Assembly: GCA_028279885.1 (NCBI GenBank)
Contig: JANQMX010000058.1
Coordinates: 124,001 to 188,000, forward strand
Direction of reading: 5' to 3'
DNA: 64,000 bases
Source: Rhodovibrionaceae bacterium
Lineage (GTDB): Bacteria; Pseudomonadota; Alphaproteobacteria; Kiloniellales; DSM-21159
Under the pieces are notes generated by a model, which saw only the letters and a list, made by a program, of their open reading frames with translations, made no database searches and was not told the DNA's origin. Below are positions 17,342 to 25,754 of the stretch, one piece after another. The stretch's first letter is position 1; every line of letters begins with the position of its first letter. The position numbers were made by a program, and so were the translations under genes.

Positions 17342-17905
17342 ATGAGATGGCATAGTATAGCTACTACTTCTTTTTTACTGTGCCTGATTTTTCCCTACAC
17401 GGTGTCAGCCGACGAGATTTCGCTGAGTGGGATGATCCGGGAGATTCAAGTCGCGCTCAGGGATTCCCAGAAAATAATACTGGATTCTGAGATGCCAGTT
17501 TTATCCAGTGTAGAGCTGGAAATGAAAACAGTTCAAAAGGAAGTTGGCGGCGGTAAAGTTAGCCTCTATATTGTTGAAGTCGGTGGAGGCCAAAACACAG
17601 CCTTCACCTCTGTAGTAAGACTCAAGCTTTCGCCACCCAAAGCTGATGCTGCCTCTGATGTTGCGGCTGCGAGCAACATGGGTGCAGCTATTAGAGATGC
17701 TATCATCGCAGCAGCGGGTGCGATCAAGGTGTCGCGACTCGGAAATCCGCCCTTGGACGCTAGCAGTCTTGAAATAACGCTGAGCTTTGCTGTGGTTAGT
17801 GATGGTGGCGGTGGGCTCAAATTGGCATTTCCACCATTTAGTGCGTCATTGGAAGGAAAGTTATCTCAGTCGAACGTTCAGCTCATGAAGGTTACATTCG
17901 AATGA
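17342..17905 (+). CDS. Secreted Trypco2-like (trypsin-co-occurring domain) protein, domain duplicated
   Basis: 187 residues from the ATG at 17342 (GGGGA six bases upstream); the in-frame ATG at 17309 would disrupt the signal peptide. Signal peptide 1-23 (SFLLCLIFPYTVSA). The mature protein looks like two copies of one alpha+beta unit. Unit 1: helix IREIQVALRDSQ (32-) and strands SSVELEMKTVQKEVGGG (55-71) to VVRLKLSP (91-98). Unit 2: helix IRDAIIAAAGAI (117-) and strands SSLEITLSFAVVSDGGGG (141-158) to VQLMKVTF (179-186). The unit resembles the trypsin-co-occurring domain 2 found beside trypsin-like effectors. Its stop overlaps the protease start (ATGA). Base composition is far more AT-rich than the neighbours. 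Confidence 0.78.
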   Translation: MRWHSIATTSFLLCLIFPYTVSADEISLSGMIREIQVALRDSQKIILDSEMPVLSSVELEMKTVQKEVGGGKVSLYIVEVGGGQNTAFTSVVRLKLSPPKADAASDVAAASNMGAAIRDAIIAAAGAIKVSRLGNPPLDASSLEITLSFAVVSDGGGGLKLAFPPFSASLEGKLSQSNVQLMKVTFE

Positions 17906-19614
17906 GCTTGTTTGCGTTACGAGTAGTCGTTTTTGCGTCTATCGTATTGGCGCCAATAAACAAACCGGTAGCAGATGTTCTTTGTGCATCTGGTGAGTTT
18001 GCTAACAGACATAGCGCTATGGGTCTTGAATACGCACTCGCACGTGTCTTCAAGACCGGAAAAAGTGCCCCATCCGACTACGTGGGTACGGCATTTGTTA
18101 TTGATGCCGAGAAGGGCCTATTGCTGACTGCTCGACACGTGGTTGATGAGGCAATTCCTGGGGATTCCATATTAGCCGAGGATCGTGTCGATCTTTCTTT
18201 CCCTAATATAGATAGCGGACGTATCAAGAAGGCGGCCATAGTTGACACATTCGACCCAGACCGAACTATTGCGAGGGAAGATTTCGTAGACTTCAACCGC
18301 GACCTTGCTCTTCTTAAAATTGACGACTCAGATTTGCCGCAGGAGTTGGTGCAGTTGCGGCTGGCGTTCGTGCTTCCCCGATTGCCTGCACAAGCCACTG
18401 TTTACTCCTACTACGGAGCTGCTCTAACACCTTTGCCATCTAAAGGCGGCATCAGTTGGCGGCCGCATCCATCGGATGCAATGCGCAGGGCCGAATGCAC
18501 CTTTTCCTTGTCAAGCATGACTGATGGTGGCGATAGTGGCGCTCCGGTACTGTCCGCCGATGGCTTTGTTATTGGCATGGTGTTGCAGAACTTTCCCAAA
18601 GGACAATCAGGCAACAAGATTGCTCTTGGTTTACCAAGCCACTGTTTTAGAGATGATCTTGTCCGAGCATTTCAAGAGATTTTGCCAGAACGTTCTGTTG
18701 ATGTGGCGACCCAGTTAATTCAGATGCCAAGCGAAACTCTTATCGGACAGTTGCGCCTTTCGCCGGGTGGTGAGGATGAAATTACTAACATTGAACTATT
18801 TGCTGGCCTCCAAAGGCTTGGACACATCTTAGCACAAAGCCGCGAAAGTGGTTTAGAAACGCATTTCACTATTGAGAAATTTCAATGCCCAATCAGCCCG
18901 GCTGCATACGAACGCCTCATCTGGCCGTTGCCCAGGGAAACACTGAAACAGATTTTCACTCATTTTGCTCAATACGAGCAGCCACGCGAACAAGCGGACG
19001 TTCTTCTCCGTAAGGCGTCGAGCGCTTTTGCTGACGGACACACTGCCTTGGCAGTTGCATTCGCTCAGGCGAGCAGCATCCTCTACGAGATAGACATCGA
19101 GAGATCGGGCCTAACTATGCTGTTGGGCCCAATTCCGTCAGGATTAGACAGCGCAACGTCGACGCACCATGCTCAGACCTTTAAGGGTCTAAGTGATAGT
19201 CAGCTGCTGATTGCCAGTGCAGTATCACTTGATGGAACCTTAGATGCTACTCCTTCTTACAATAATGCACGACTAGCGGCCTTAAATGCTGTTCGCCTTG
19301 CCCCTGATGACCAGCGAGAGCTGCGAGGGCAAGCCTTCGCAGCTCTCGCTACGGCATCATTACGGCTTGAACAGTACGAATGGGCAATTGAAGGTTATGC
19401 ATTTGCTGCAAAGAATGGCGTAATCACGGCTTGGGCGCGAAATAATTATGACTATGCGTTCAGCTTAAAAGAGAATAAGATAAATATTGCCAATGATTTT
19501 AATTATCGGCCCCCGGAACAGTATTTCCCATTTGGTGGAAGAATGCTAATACTTGAACAGGAAAACTTTATCGCTAGACAGAGTGACGACATGATAAAAT
19601 GGTCACACCAGTAA
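17902..19614 (+). CDS. Secreted trypsin-fold serine protease with a helical C-terminal region
   Basis: 570 residues. A hydrophobic N-terminus (FALRVVVFASIVLAPI) looks like a signal peptide or anchor. The S1-type catalytic triad is complete: His79 in LLLTARHVVDE, Asp134 in FNRDLALLKI and Ser212 in MTDGGDSGAPVLS. There is no PDZ domain, unlike DegP/HtrA. From about 360 the protein is helical with repeat-like segments (RLAALNAVRLAPDDQRELRG, AFAALATASLRLEQYEWAIEGYAFAAK), i.e. TPR-like, a possible recognition module. It overlaps the Trypco2-like gene by four bases, so the two are translationally coupled and likely work together in the envelope. Low GC suggests recent acquisition. Confidence 0.88.
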   Translation: MSLFALRVVVFASIVLAPINKPVADVLCASGEFANRHSAMGLEYALARVFKTGKSAPSDYVGTAFVIDAEKGLLLTARHVVDEAIPGDSILAEDRVDLSFPNIDSGRIKKAAIVDTFDPDRTIAREDFVDFNRDLALLKIDDSDLPQELVQLRLAFVLPRLPAQATVYSYYGAALTPLPSKGGISWRPHPSDAMRRAECTFSLSSMTDGGDSGAPVLSADGFVIGMVLQNFPKGQSGNKIALGLPSHCFRDDLVRAFQEILPERSVDVATQLIQMPSETLIGQLRLSPGGEDEITNIELFAGLQRLGHILAQSRESGLETHFTIEKFQCPISPAAYERLIWPLPRETLKQIFTHFAQYEQPREQADVLLRKASSAFADGHTALAVAFAQASSILYEIDIERSGLTMLLGPIPSGLDSATSTHHAQTFKGLSDSQLLIASAVSLDGTLDATPSYNNARLAALNAVRLAPDDQRELRGQAFAALATASLRLEQYEWAIEGYAFAAKNGVITAWARNNYDYAFSLKENKINIANDFNYRPPEQYFPFGGRMLILEQENFIARQSDDMIKWSHQ

Positions 19615-20153
19615 TTAGAATTAAAATGCAGTATGTTAGAATTATTTCCGAAATTTATAGAATTTGGATATCCAGTATATTGGATTGCGGCCAACTTTTT
19701 TTTGTCAAAGAGAATTCTTTAATGGTGCGACTCGTGAGCGAGCTACCCATGCTTCGACCAGAGACAGTATGGCTGATAGTCAGGTGGTCGAGATCTTAGG
19801 TAATGCCGGTAGCGTTGGCATAAGTCCAGGCAGCGAGAGGTTGATGCTCTTCGTTCCTTGAGTAGTAGCAGGTCAGGGAGTAGTAGCAGGTCAGGCCAGC
19901 TTTTGGGTGGGATTGGTAGGTACTACAGTCGTGTTCCTTAATTGGGCAGAAGAGCCTCTTATGTGCAGGCTGTAAGTTGACGAGAAGCGTCAACGCTAGT
20001 GGCATTTTCATAGCCTTGCACCAATGGCCGAATCTACAGTCCAATAGCCGGCGACAAGACTGTGCCGCGCCGTGGCGTTGGTCGCGGGTACCGAAAGCAG
20101 AAAGAAGAGCCGCGCCCGCTCCGGCGGGCCGTCGTTACGGGGAGGAGAGTTGC
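19615..20153. other. Long AT-rich intergenic region at the right side of the island
   Basis: About 540 bases without a gene I can support. It starts very AT-rich (19615-19720) and returns to genomic GC by about 20050. It holds an 18-bp tandem duplication (19860-19895) and a seven-base-pair hairpin, GTTGACG/CGTCAAC with a five-base loop (19976-19994). Short open frames here look random. No integrase, transposase or tRNA fragment is visible. Confidence 0.6.
19860..19895. repeat. 18-bp tandem direct repeat (two copies)
   Basis: The unit GAGTAGTAGCAGGTCAGG occurs twice without a gap and without mismatch (19860-19877 and 19878-19895), inside the intergenic region at the right edge of the low-GC island. 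Two copies are too few for a CRISPR or a classical iteron array. Confidence 0.9.
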
Positions 20154-22061
20154 ATGGGTCGCTTCGACGAGCTGCATCGCCGTTCCATCGAGGATCCCGA
20201 GGGCTTTTGGGGCGAGGCCGCCCAAGCCATCGATTGGGTCGAGCCCTGGACCAAGGTCTTGGATGACAGCGACAAGCCCTATTACCGCTGGTTCTCCGGC
20301 GGGCGGCTCAACACCTGCTATAACTGTCTCGACCGCCACGTGGACGGCGGCCGGGCCGATCAGGCGGCGCTGATCTACGACTCGCCGATCACCGACACCA
20401 TCCGCAGCTACACGTACCGGGAGCTGCGGGACGAAGTGGCGCGTATCGCCGGCGGCATGGCGGCGCTGGGGGTCGGCGCCGGCGACCGGGTGATCATCTA
20501 CATGCCCATGGTGCCGGAAGCGGTCATGGCCATGCTGGCCTGCGCCCGCCTCGGCGCCATTCACTCGGTGGTCTTCGGCGGCTTCGCGGCCAACGAGTTG
20601 GCAACCCGCATCGACGACGCGACGCCGAAGATGATCCTCTCGGCCTCCTGCGGCATCGAGCCGAACCGGGTCGTGGCCTACAAGCCGCTGCTCGACGCCG
20701 CCATCGAGATGGCGCAGCACAAGCCCGACCACTGCGTCGTCTTGCAGCGTCCGCAGGCTGAAGCGGAGATGGGCCCGCGCGACCGGGACTGGCAGGAGAG
20801 CTTCGCGGGCGCGTCGCCGCACGACTGCGTGCCGGTCGCGGCAACCGACCCGCTCTACATCCTCTACACCTCCGGCACCACCGGACAGCCCAAGGGCATC
20901 GTGCGCGACAACGGCGGCCATGCGGTGGCGCTGAAGTGGTCCATGAAGAACATCTACGATGTGGAGCCCGGCGAGGTTTATTGGGCCGCCTCCGACGTCG
21001 GCTGGGTCGTCGGCCACTCCTACATCGTCTATGCGCCGCTGCTGCACGGCTGCACGACCATCGTCTATGAGGGCAAGCCCGTCGGCACGCCCGATGCCGG
21101 CGCCTTCTGGCGGGTGATCAGCCAGCACAAGGTCTCGACCATGTTCACCGCGCCGACGGCCTTCCGCGCTATTCGCCAGCAGGACCCGGCCGGCAACCTG
21201 ATCAGCGACTATGATCTGAGTCAGTATCGCGCCCTCTTCCTGGCCGGAGAGCGCTGCGATCCGAACACCTTGAGTTGGGCCCAGGAAAAGCTCGGCGTTC
21301 CCGTAATCGATCACTGGTGGCAGACCGAGACCGGTTGGTCGATCGCCGCCGACTGCCTCGGCATCGAGCCGCTGCCGATTAAGCCCGGCTCGCCCACCCG
21401 GCCGGTGCCCGGCTGGGACCTGGACGTGCTGGGCGCCGACGGCCATCCTGTGGCCGCCGGCGAGATCGGCGCCATCGTCGGCAAGCTGCCCATGCCGCCG
21501 GGCACCATGCTGACTCTGTGGAACGCCAAGGAGCGGTTCTTCACCGCCTACCTCAGCGAGTTCCCCGGCTACTACCAGACCGGCGACGCCGGTCTGATCG
21601 ATGAGGACGGCTACGTCTTCGTCATGGCGCGCACCGATGACATCATCAACGTCGCCGGGCACCGCCTCTCCACTGGGGCCATGGAAGAAGTCTTGGCCGC
21701 GCACCCCGATGTGGCCGAGTGCGCCGTGATCGGCGCCGCCGATACCTTGAAGGGGCAGCTGCCGCTCGGCTTTGTGGTGCTCAATGCCGGAGTCAGTCGG
21801 CCTGACGCCGAGATCGCCCAGGAGGTGGTCAAGATGGTGCGGGAGCGCATTGGCCCGGTGGCCGCCTTCAAGACGGTGACGGTGGTCAAGCGCTTGCCCA
21901 AGACCCGCTCCGGCAAGATCCTGCGCGCCACCATGCGCAAGATCGCCGACAGCGAGGACTACAAGCTGCCGGCCACCATCGACGAACCGGCTATCCTGGG
22001 CGAGATCACCGAAGCGCTGCAGGGGGTCGGCTACGCCGCCGACAGCAAAGGGGCTGCCTGA
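20154..22061 (+). CDS. prpE: Propionyl-CoA synthetase (acyl-CoA synthetase, ACSS3/PrpE type)
   Basis: 635 residues from the ATG at 20154, preceded by a strong GGAGGAGAG RBS. It is an ANL-superfamily adenylating enzyme: P-loop LYTSGTTGQPKGIVRDNGG, adenylate-binding DHWWQTETGWS and the hinge YYQTGDAGLIDEDG, with the C-terminal lysine in KTRSGKIL. The opening (FWGEAAQAIDWVEPW) and length match PrpE/ACSS3 rather than acetyl-CoA synthetase, though acetate use is possible. It makes propionyl-CoA (or a similar short acyl-CoA) in the cytoplasm. It lies on the same strand as the leucine-degradation unit but 3.1 kb away, across the island. Confidence 0.9.
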   Translation: MGRFDELHRRSIEDPEGFWGEAAQAIDWVEPWTKVLDDSDKPYYRWFSGGRLNTCYNCLDRHVDGGRADQAALIYDSPITDTIRSYTYRELRDEVARIAGGMAALGVGAGDRVIIYMPMVPEAVMAMLACARLGAIHSVVFGGFAANELATRIDDATPKMILSASCGIEPNRVVAYKPLLDAAIEMAQHKPDHCVVLQRPQAEAEMGPRDRDWQESFAGASPHDCVPVAATDPLYILYTSGTTGQPKGIVRDNGGHAVALKWSMKNIYDVEPGEVYWAASDVGWVVGHSYIVYAPLLHGCTTIVYEGKPVGTPDAGAFWRVISQHKVSTMFTAPTAFRAIRQQDPAGNLISDYDLSQYRALFLAGERCDPNTLSWAQEKLGVPVIDHWWQTETGWSIAADCLGIEPLPIKPGSPTRPVPGWDLDVLGADGHPVAAGEIGAIVGKLPMPPGTMLTLWNAKERFFTAYLSEFPGYYQTGDAGLIDEDGYVFVMARTDDIINVAGHRLSTGAMEEVLAAHPDVAECAVIGAADTLKGQLPLGFVVLNAGVSRPDAEIAQEVVKMVRERIGPVAAFKTVTVVKRLPKTRSGKILRATMRKIADSEDYKLPATIDEPAILGEITEALQGVGYAADSKGAA

Positions 22062-22076
22062 GAGCTGTCGCCTGTG

Positions 22077-22592
22077 TCAGGACGCTTCGCGCAGCTTTAG
22101 CTTGAGACCCACCAGGTCGTGCATGCTGACGCCGGTGATGGTCGAGATCTCGCGCAGCGGAAAGCGGGTCTCCTGCATCAGGATGCGGGCATGCTCGAGC
22201 GGCGGGATGCGCTGGCGGCTGCGGGCGCGGAACTGGCGGCTCCAGCTCCGCTGATCGCGTTGGCGCTGCTCTTCGGCGCGCTGCTGCGACTCGACGTTCT
22301 GCCGATGCTGTTGCCGGGCGCGCGAGGCCGCCGCGTCATAGGCGTAGTGCGAGTAGACGTTGTGCATCCAGGCCGAGCGCTGCTCGTCCCGTGGCCGGCG
22401 TCGCCGGCTTTCGCTCTCCGACGGCTCGGCGCCACTAAAACCGCGCGCCGCCTCGTCCAGACTCAGACCGTTTTTGGCGGCCAAGCGCTCGGCGGCGATG
22501 AGGGCGGCTTCCCGTTCTCCGGCGAAAGGGCTCTCCGCCGCCAGCGTCAAGAGCTTGCGGAAGCGATCCCGGTCAGCGTCGTTCATGGCCAT
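22077..22592 (-). CDS. DUF2786 domain protein with C-terminal HTH-like segment
   Basis: 171 residues. The N-terminal block (FRKLLTLAAESPFAGEREAAL then AAERLAAKNGLSLDEA; residues about 11-45) matches the DUF2786 helical domain. A charged low-complexity linker rich in Arg, Gln and Glu (60-125) follows, and the C-terminus (ILMQETRFPLREISTITGVS, then MHDLVGLKLKLRE) reads like a helix-turn-helix. This suggests a nucleic-acid-binding or regulatory role, not demonstrated. It is convergent with prpE, 15 bases apart, and upstream of plsY only in orientation, with a 109-base gap. Confidence 0.75.
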   Translation of the reverse strand: MAMNDADRDRFRKLLTLAAESPFAGEREAALIAAERLAAKNGLSLDEAARGFSGAEPSESESRRRRPRDEQRSAWMHNVYSHYAYDAAASRARQQHRQNVESQQRAEEQRQRDQRSWSRQFRARSRQRIPPLEHARILMQETRFPLREISTITGVSMHDLVGLKLKLREAS

Positions 22593-22701
22593 GGGCGCGA
22601 CGATCGAATGCAGACGAAAGCGGAGTCGAGTGGGCGAGTATGCGGGAGAGCGAGGGCCACGTCAGGTGACAATGGCGTGGCAGTTCCGGAAAAGCTGTGG
22701 A

Positions 22702-23331
22702 TCATTGCGCAGCCTTCTTGCTGTCGCCGATCTTGCTTTCCTTGCCGGTCAAGAGGTTACGGATGTTGCGGTGGTGGCGGACCCAGAGCAGCACGGCAAG
22801 CAACCCGCAGAACTCCACGAGCTGCAGGTCGCCGAGCAACAACCAGGCGTAGAGCGGCGCGAGCGCCGTGGCGATCAGGGCCGAGAGCGAGGAGTAGCGG
22901 CTCAGCACGGCCACCGCGAGCCACGTGGCGCCAGCGGCGGCGGCGACCGGCCAGGCGATGACAAGCATAACGCCGAAGGCTGTCGCGATGGCCTTGCCGC
23001 CACGGAAGCCGAGCCAAACGGGGAAGCAATGGCCGAGCACGGCGCCGAAGGCGGCGACGAGACTGGCGTCGGGGCCCCAGAGGCTGGCGATCCAGGCGGC
23101 GAGAGCGCCCTTGCCGCCATCGAGTATCACGGTCGCCAGCGCAATGTCCTTGCGCCCGGTGCGCAGCACGTTGGTTGCGCCGATGTTGCCCGAGCCGATC
23201 TTGCGGATGTCTCCCAATCCGGCGGCGCGGCTGAGCAGCAGGCCGAAGGGCACGGAGCCCAGAAGGTAGCCGCCGGCAAAAGCGGCCAAGAGATAGGGCC
23301 AGGCGTGGCTCCAGGAAATCGGGTCGGGCAT
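22702..23331 (-). CDS. plsY: Glycerol-3-phosphate acyltransferase PlsY
   Basis: 209 residues from the ATG at 23331. The membrane acyltransferase signatures are present in order: GYLLGSVPFGLLLSR, DIRKIGSGNIGATNVLRTGRK (in overlapping blocks at about 40-60), GHCFPVWLGFRGGKAIAT and the terminal WVRHHRNIRNLL. About five to six membrane helices. PlsY transfers acyl groups from acyl-phosphate to glycerol-3-phosphate, the first step of phospholipid synthesis. It starts two bases after the pyrC stop, so it is the distal gene of a pyrB-pyrC-plsY operon, a recurrent alphaproteobacterial arrangement. Confidence 0.93.
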   Translation of the reverse strand: MPDPISWSHAWPYLLAAFAGGYLLGSVPFGLLLSRAAGLGDIRKIGSGNIGATNVLRTGRKDIALATVILDGGKGALAAWIASLWGPDASLVAAFGAVLGHCFPVWLGFRGGKAIATAFGVMLVIAWPVAAAAGATWLAVAVLSRYSSLSALIATALAPLYAWLLLGDLQLVEFCGLLAVLLWVRHHRNIRNLLTGKESKIGDSKKAAQ

Positions 23332-23333
23332 CG

Positions 23334-24683
23334 TTACGCGCCGATGGTTTCCGCGCGTGGCTCGGCGGCGGGCAGGGCGCCGTCGGCGATGGTGAAGGCG
23401 GTGCGTCCGTCGACGAAGGTTCGCAGCACGCGGCCCTGAACCATGTGGCCGTCGAACGCCGAGTTTTTCGACTTGCTGTGCAGAGCGTCGGCGTCGATGC
23501 GCCAGGGTTTGTCGCTGTCGAACAGCACCAGGTCGGCCGGCCAACCCTTGGCGATACGCCCGGCCGGCAGGTCGAGAATCTGCGCCGGATTGCAGGTCAG
23601 CTTCGCCAGTAGGCTTTGCAAATCGAGCGCGCCGTCATGCACTAGGGCGAGAGACAGCGGCAGCAGGGTTTCCAGCCCCACGACGCCGAAGGTGGCCAGC
23701 GCGAAGGGCAGGCGCTTGGAGTCCTGGTCATGCGGGCTGTGGTCGCTGGCGATGGCGTCGATGGTGCCGTCGACCAGCCCTTGGACAACGGCCAGCCGAT
23801 CGTCTTCGCTGCGCAGCGGCGGCGAGACCTTGGCGAAGGTCCGGTAGTCGCCCACCGCGAGCTCGTTGAGGGTGAAGTAGTGCGGCGCCGTATCGCAGGT
23901 CACGTTGAGACCGCGGGCCTTGGCACGACGGATGACTTCCACCGTCTCGCCGGCGGAAACGTGGGAGACGTGATAGCGGCCGCCGGTCATCTCCACGATC
24001 CGCAAGTCCCGCTCGACCATGATGACCTCGGCCAGCGGCGAGATGCCGGCCAAGCCAAGGCGGGTGGCCAACTCGCCGGCGTTCATCAAGCCGCCCGAGA
24101 GACTGGGTTCCGCCGGGTGCTGCAGGATCACGGCGCCGAAGGTGCGAGAATAACTGAGGGCCCGATGCATCACCTGGGCATTTGCGATGGCCTGATGCCC
24201 GTCGGTGAAGCCGACCGCGCCGTACTCCTCGAGCAGGCCGATCTCGGTCATTTCCTTGCCGCCGAGCCCGACCGTGACGGCGGCATAGGTGTAGATCTTG
24301 GCCAGCTTTTCCTCGCGGGCGCGTCGGGCGACGAACTCGACGCCCGCCACGTCATCCACGACCGGCTCGGTGTTCGGCAGGGCGACCATGGAGGTGACGC
24401 CGCCGGCGAGGGCGGCCTGTCCGCCGCTGCCGAAGGTCTCCATGTGCTCGTTGCCCGGCTCGCCGAGCTCGACGCGCATGTCGACCAGGCCGGGCGCCAG
24501 GTAGCGGCCGCCGCAGTCGACGACAATGCAACCCTCCGGCGGGCCGTTGTCGAACAGCCGCGGCCCGAAGTCGACGATCTGACCGGACTCGGCCAGCAGC
24601 TCGCCGGACTGGTCGAGACCGCTCGCCGGGTCGATCAGCCGGGCGTTGAGGAAGGCGGTGCGGGGCGGGTCGCGGTGAAACAC
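23334..24683 (-). CDS. pyrC: Dihydroorotase-like protein lacking the HxH zinc motif (PyrC', probably non-catalytic)
   Basis: 449 residues, GTG start. The sequence is a class I dihydroorotase by length and overall flow (PGLVDMRVELGEPG, GGVTSMVALPNTEPV, VSHVSAGETVEVIRRAK, ASDHSPHD). The first metal motif, normally D-x-H-x-H, reads DMRVE, so the two histidine ligands are Arg70 and Glu72. Later ligand positions (Asp161, His189, His241, Asp313) look retained. Inactive dihydroorotase homologues paired with aspartate transcarbamoylase are known in Pseudomonas, where they are structural partners. The adjacent pyrB supports that role; a catalytic pyrC would then lie elsewhere in the genome. Confidence 0.9.
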   Translation of the reverse strand: MFHRDPPRTAFLNARLIDPASGLDQSGELLAESGQIVDFGPRLFDNGPPEGCIVVDCGGRYLAPGLVDMRVELGEPGNEHMETFGSGGQAALAGGVTSMVALPNTEPVVDDVAGVEFVARRAREEKLAKIYTYAAVTVGLGGKEMTEIGLLEEYGAVGFTDGHQAIANAQVMHRALSYSRTFGAVILQHPAEPSLSGGLMNAGELATRLGLAGISPLAEVIMVERDLRIVEMTGGRYHVSHVSAGETVEVIRRAKARGLNVTCDTAPHYFTLNELAVGDYRTFAKVSPPLRSEDDRLAVVQGLVDGTIDAIASDHSPHDQDSKRLPFALATFGVVGLETLLPLSLALVHDGALDLQSLLAKLTCNPAQILDLPAGRIAKGWPADLVLFDSDKPWRIDADALHSKSKNSAFDGHMVQGRVLRTFVDGRTAFTIADGALPAAEPRAETIGA

Positions 24684-24699
24684 GGCTGAGGCGTCCCGT

Positions 24700-25677
24700 T
24701 CAGCGGGCCTGGGCGCGTCGGCTGCGTTCCGGCGCCGTCAGCACGTCGAGGCAGGCCATGCGCACGGCCACGCCCATCTCGACCTGCTCGCGGATGGCCG
24801 AGCGGTCGATGTCGTCGGCCAGCTCGCTGTCGATCTCGACGCCGCGGTTCATTGGGCCGGGGTGCATCACCAGGGCGTCCGGCTTGGCCAGGCTGAGCTT
24901 GTCGCGGTCGAGCCCGAAGAAATGGAAGTACTCGCGGATGGAGGGCACGAAGCTGCCCTGCATGCGCTCGGTCTGCAGCCGCAGCATCATGACGATGTCC
25001 ACGTCCTTCAGCCCGGCGCGCATGTCGGTGTAGGCCTCGACACCCAGCCGCTCGATGGCCGCCGGCAGCAGAGTAGGGGGCGCGATCACGCGAACCTGGG
25101 CGCCCATGGTGGTCAGCAGGTAGATGTTGGAGCGCGCGACCCGGCTGTGCTTGATGTCGCCGGAGATGGCGACCTTGAGGCCCGCCAGGCGGCCCTTGCG
25201 GCGCAGGATGGTCAGGGCGTCCAGCAGCGCCTGGGTCGGGTGCTCGTGGCTGCCGTCGCCGCCATTCATGACGCAGCAGTTGACCTTCTCGCTCAAGAGC
25301 TTGACCGCGCCCGAGTCGGGATGCCGCACCACCAGCACGTCGGGGTGCATGGCGTTCAAGGTCATCGCCGTGTCGATTAATGTCTCACCCTTTTTGATGG
25401 ACGACCAGGCGATCTGCATGTTGATAACGTCGGCCCCCAGGCGCTTGGCCGCCAGCTCGAAGGAGGTCAGGGTCCGGGTCGAGGTCTCGAAGAAGAGGTT
25501 GATGACCGTGAAGCCGGAGAGGATCGACTCTTTCTTCAAGTCCTGCGGCAAGGCCGAGGCATAGCGATTGGAAATATCGAGGAGAAACGAGATCTCTTCC
25601 GCCGAAAAACCCTGGATGCCCAGGAGATGACGGTAGCCGAAGACAGGCGCGTTCGCCGGCAGAGTCTCAGCGCTCAT
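24700..25677 (-). CDS. pyrB: Aspartate carbamoyltransferase catalytic subunit
   Basis: 325 residues, slightly longer than the E. coli chain, as usual in this group. Carbamoyl-phosphate-binding [20 protein letters not shown] (about 54-73), the [13 protein letters not shown] block, [16 protein letters not shown] and [13 protein letters not shown] with the aspartate-binding region identify the enzyme. It makes N-carbamoyl-aspartate in pyrimidine synthesis. No pyrI regulatory gene is adjacent; instead the dihydroorotase-like gene follows 16 bases later, consistent with a PyrB/PyrC' complex. Confidence 0.95.
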   Translation of the reverse strand: MSAETLPANAPVFGYRHLLGIQGFSAEEISFLLDISNRYASALPQDLKKESILSGFTVINLFFETSTRTLTSFELAAKRLGADVINMQIAWSSIKKGETLIDTAMTLNAMHPDVLVVRHPDSGAVKLLSEKVNCCVMNGGDGSHEHPTQALLDALTILRRKGRLAGLKVAISGDIKHSRVARSNIYLLTTMGAQVRVIAPPTLLPAAIERLGVEAYTDMRAGLKDVDIVMMLRLQTERMQGSFVPSIREYFHFFGLDRDKLSLAKPDALVMHPGPMNRGVEIDSELADDIDRSAIREQVEMGVAVRMACLDVLTAPERSRRAQAR

Positions 25678-25754
25678 AGCGTCGCGGTTATCGCACCCAG
25701 ATTGGCGAGTCGCAAGCCGGCGCGCGCCCAGCGAATCGCGTCCGAAGGTCGCTG

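Noticed and set aside
17902..19614. Trypsin-fold protein considered as DegP/HtrA
   Set aside because: No PDZ domain and no HtrA-type GNSGGPL motif (here DGGDSGAPV); the C-terminus is helical repeats instead.
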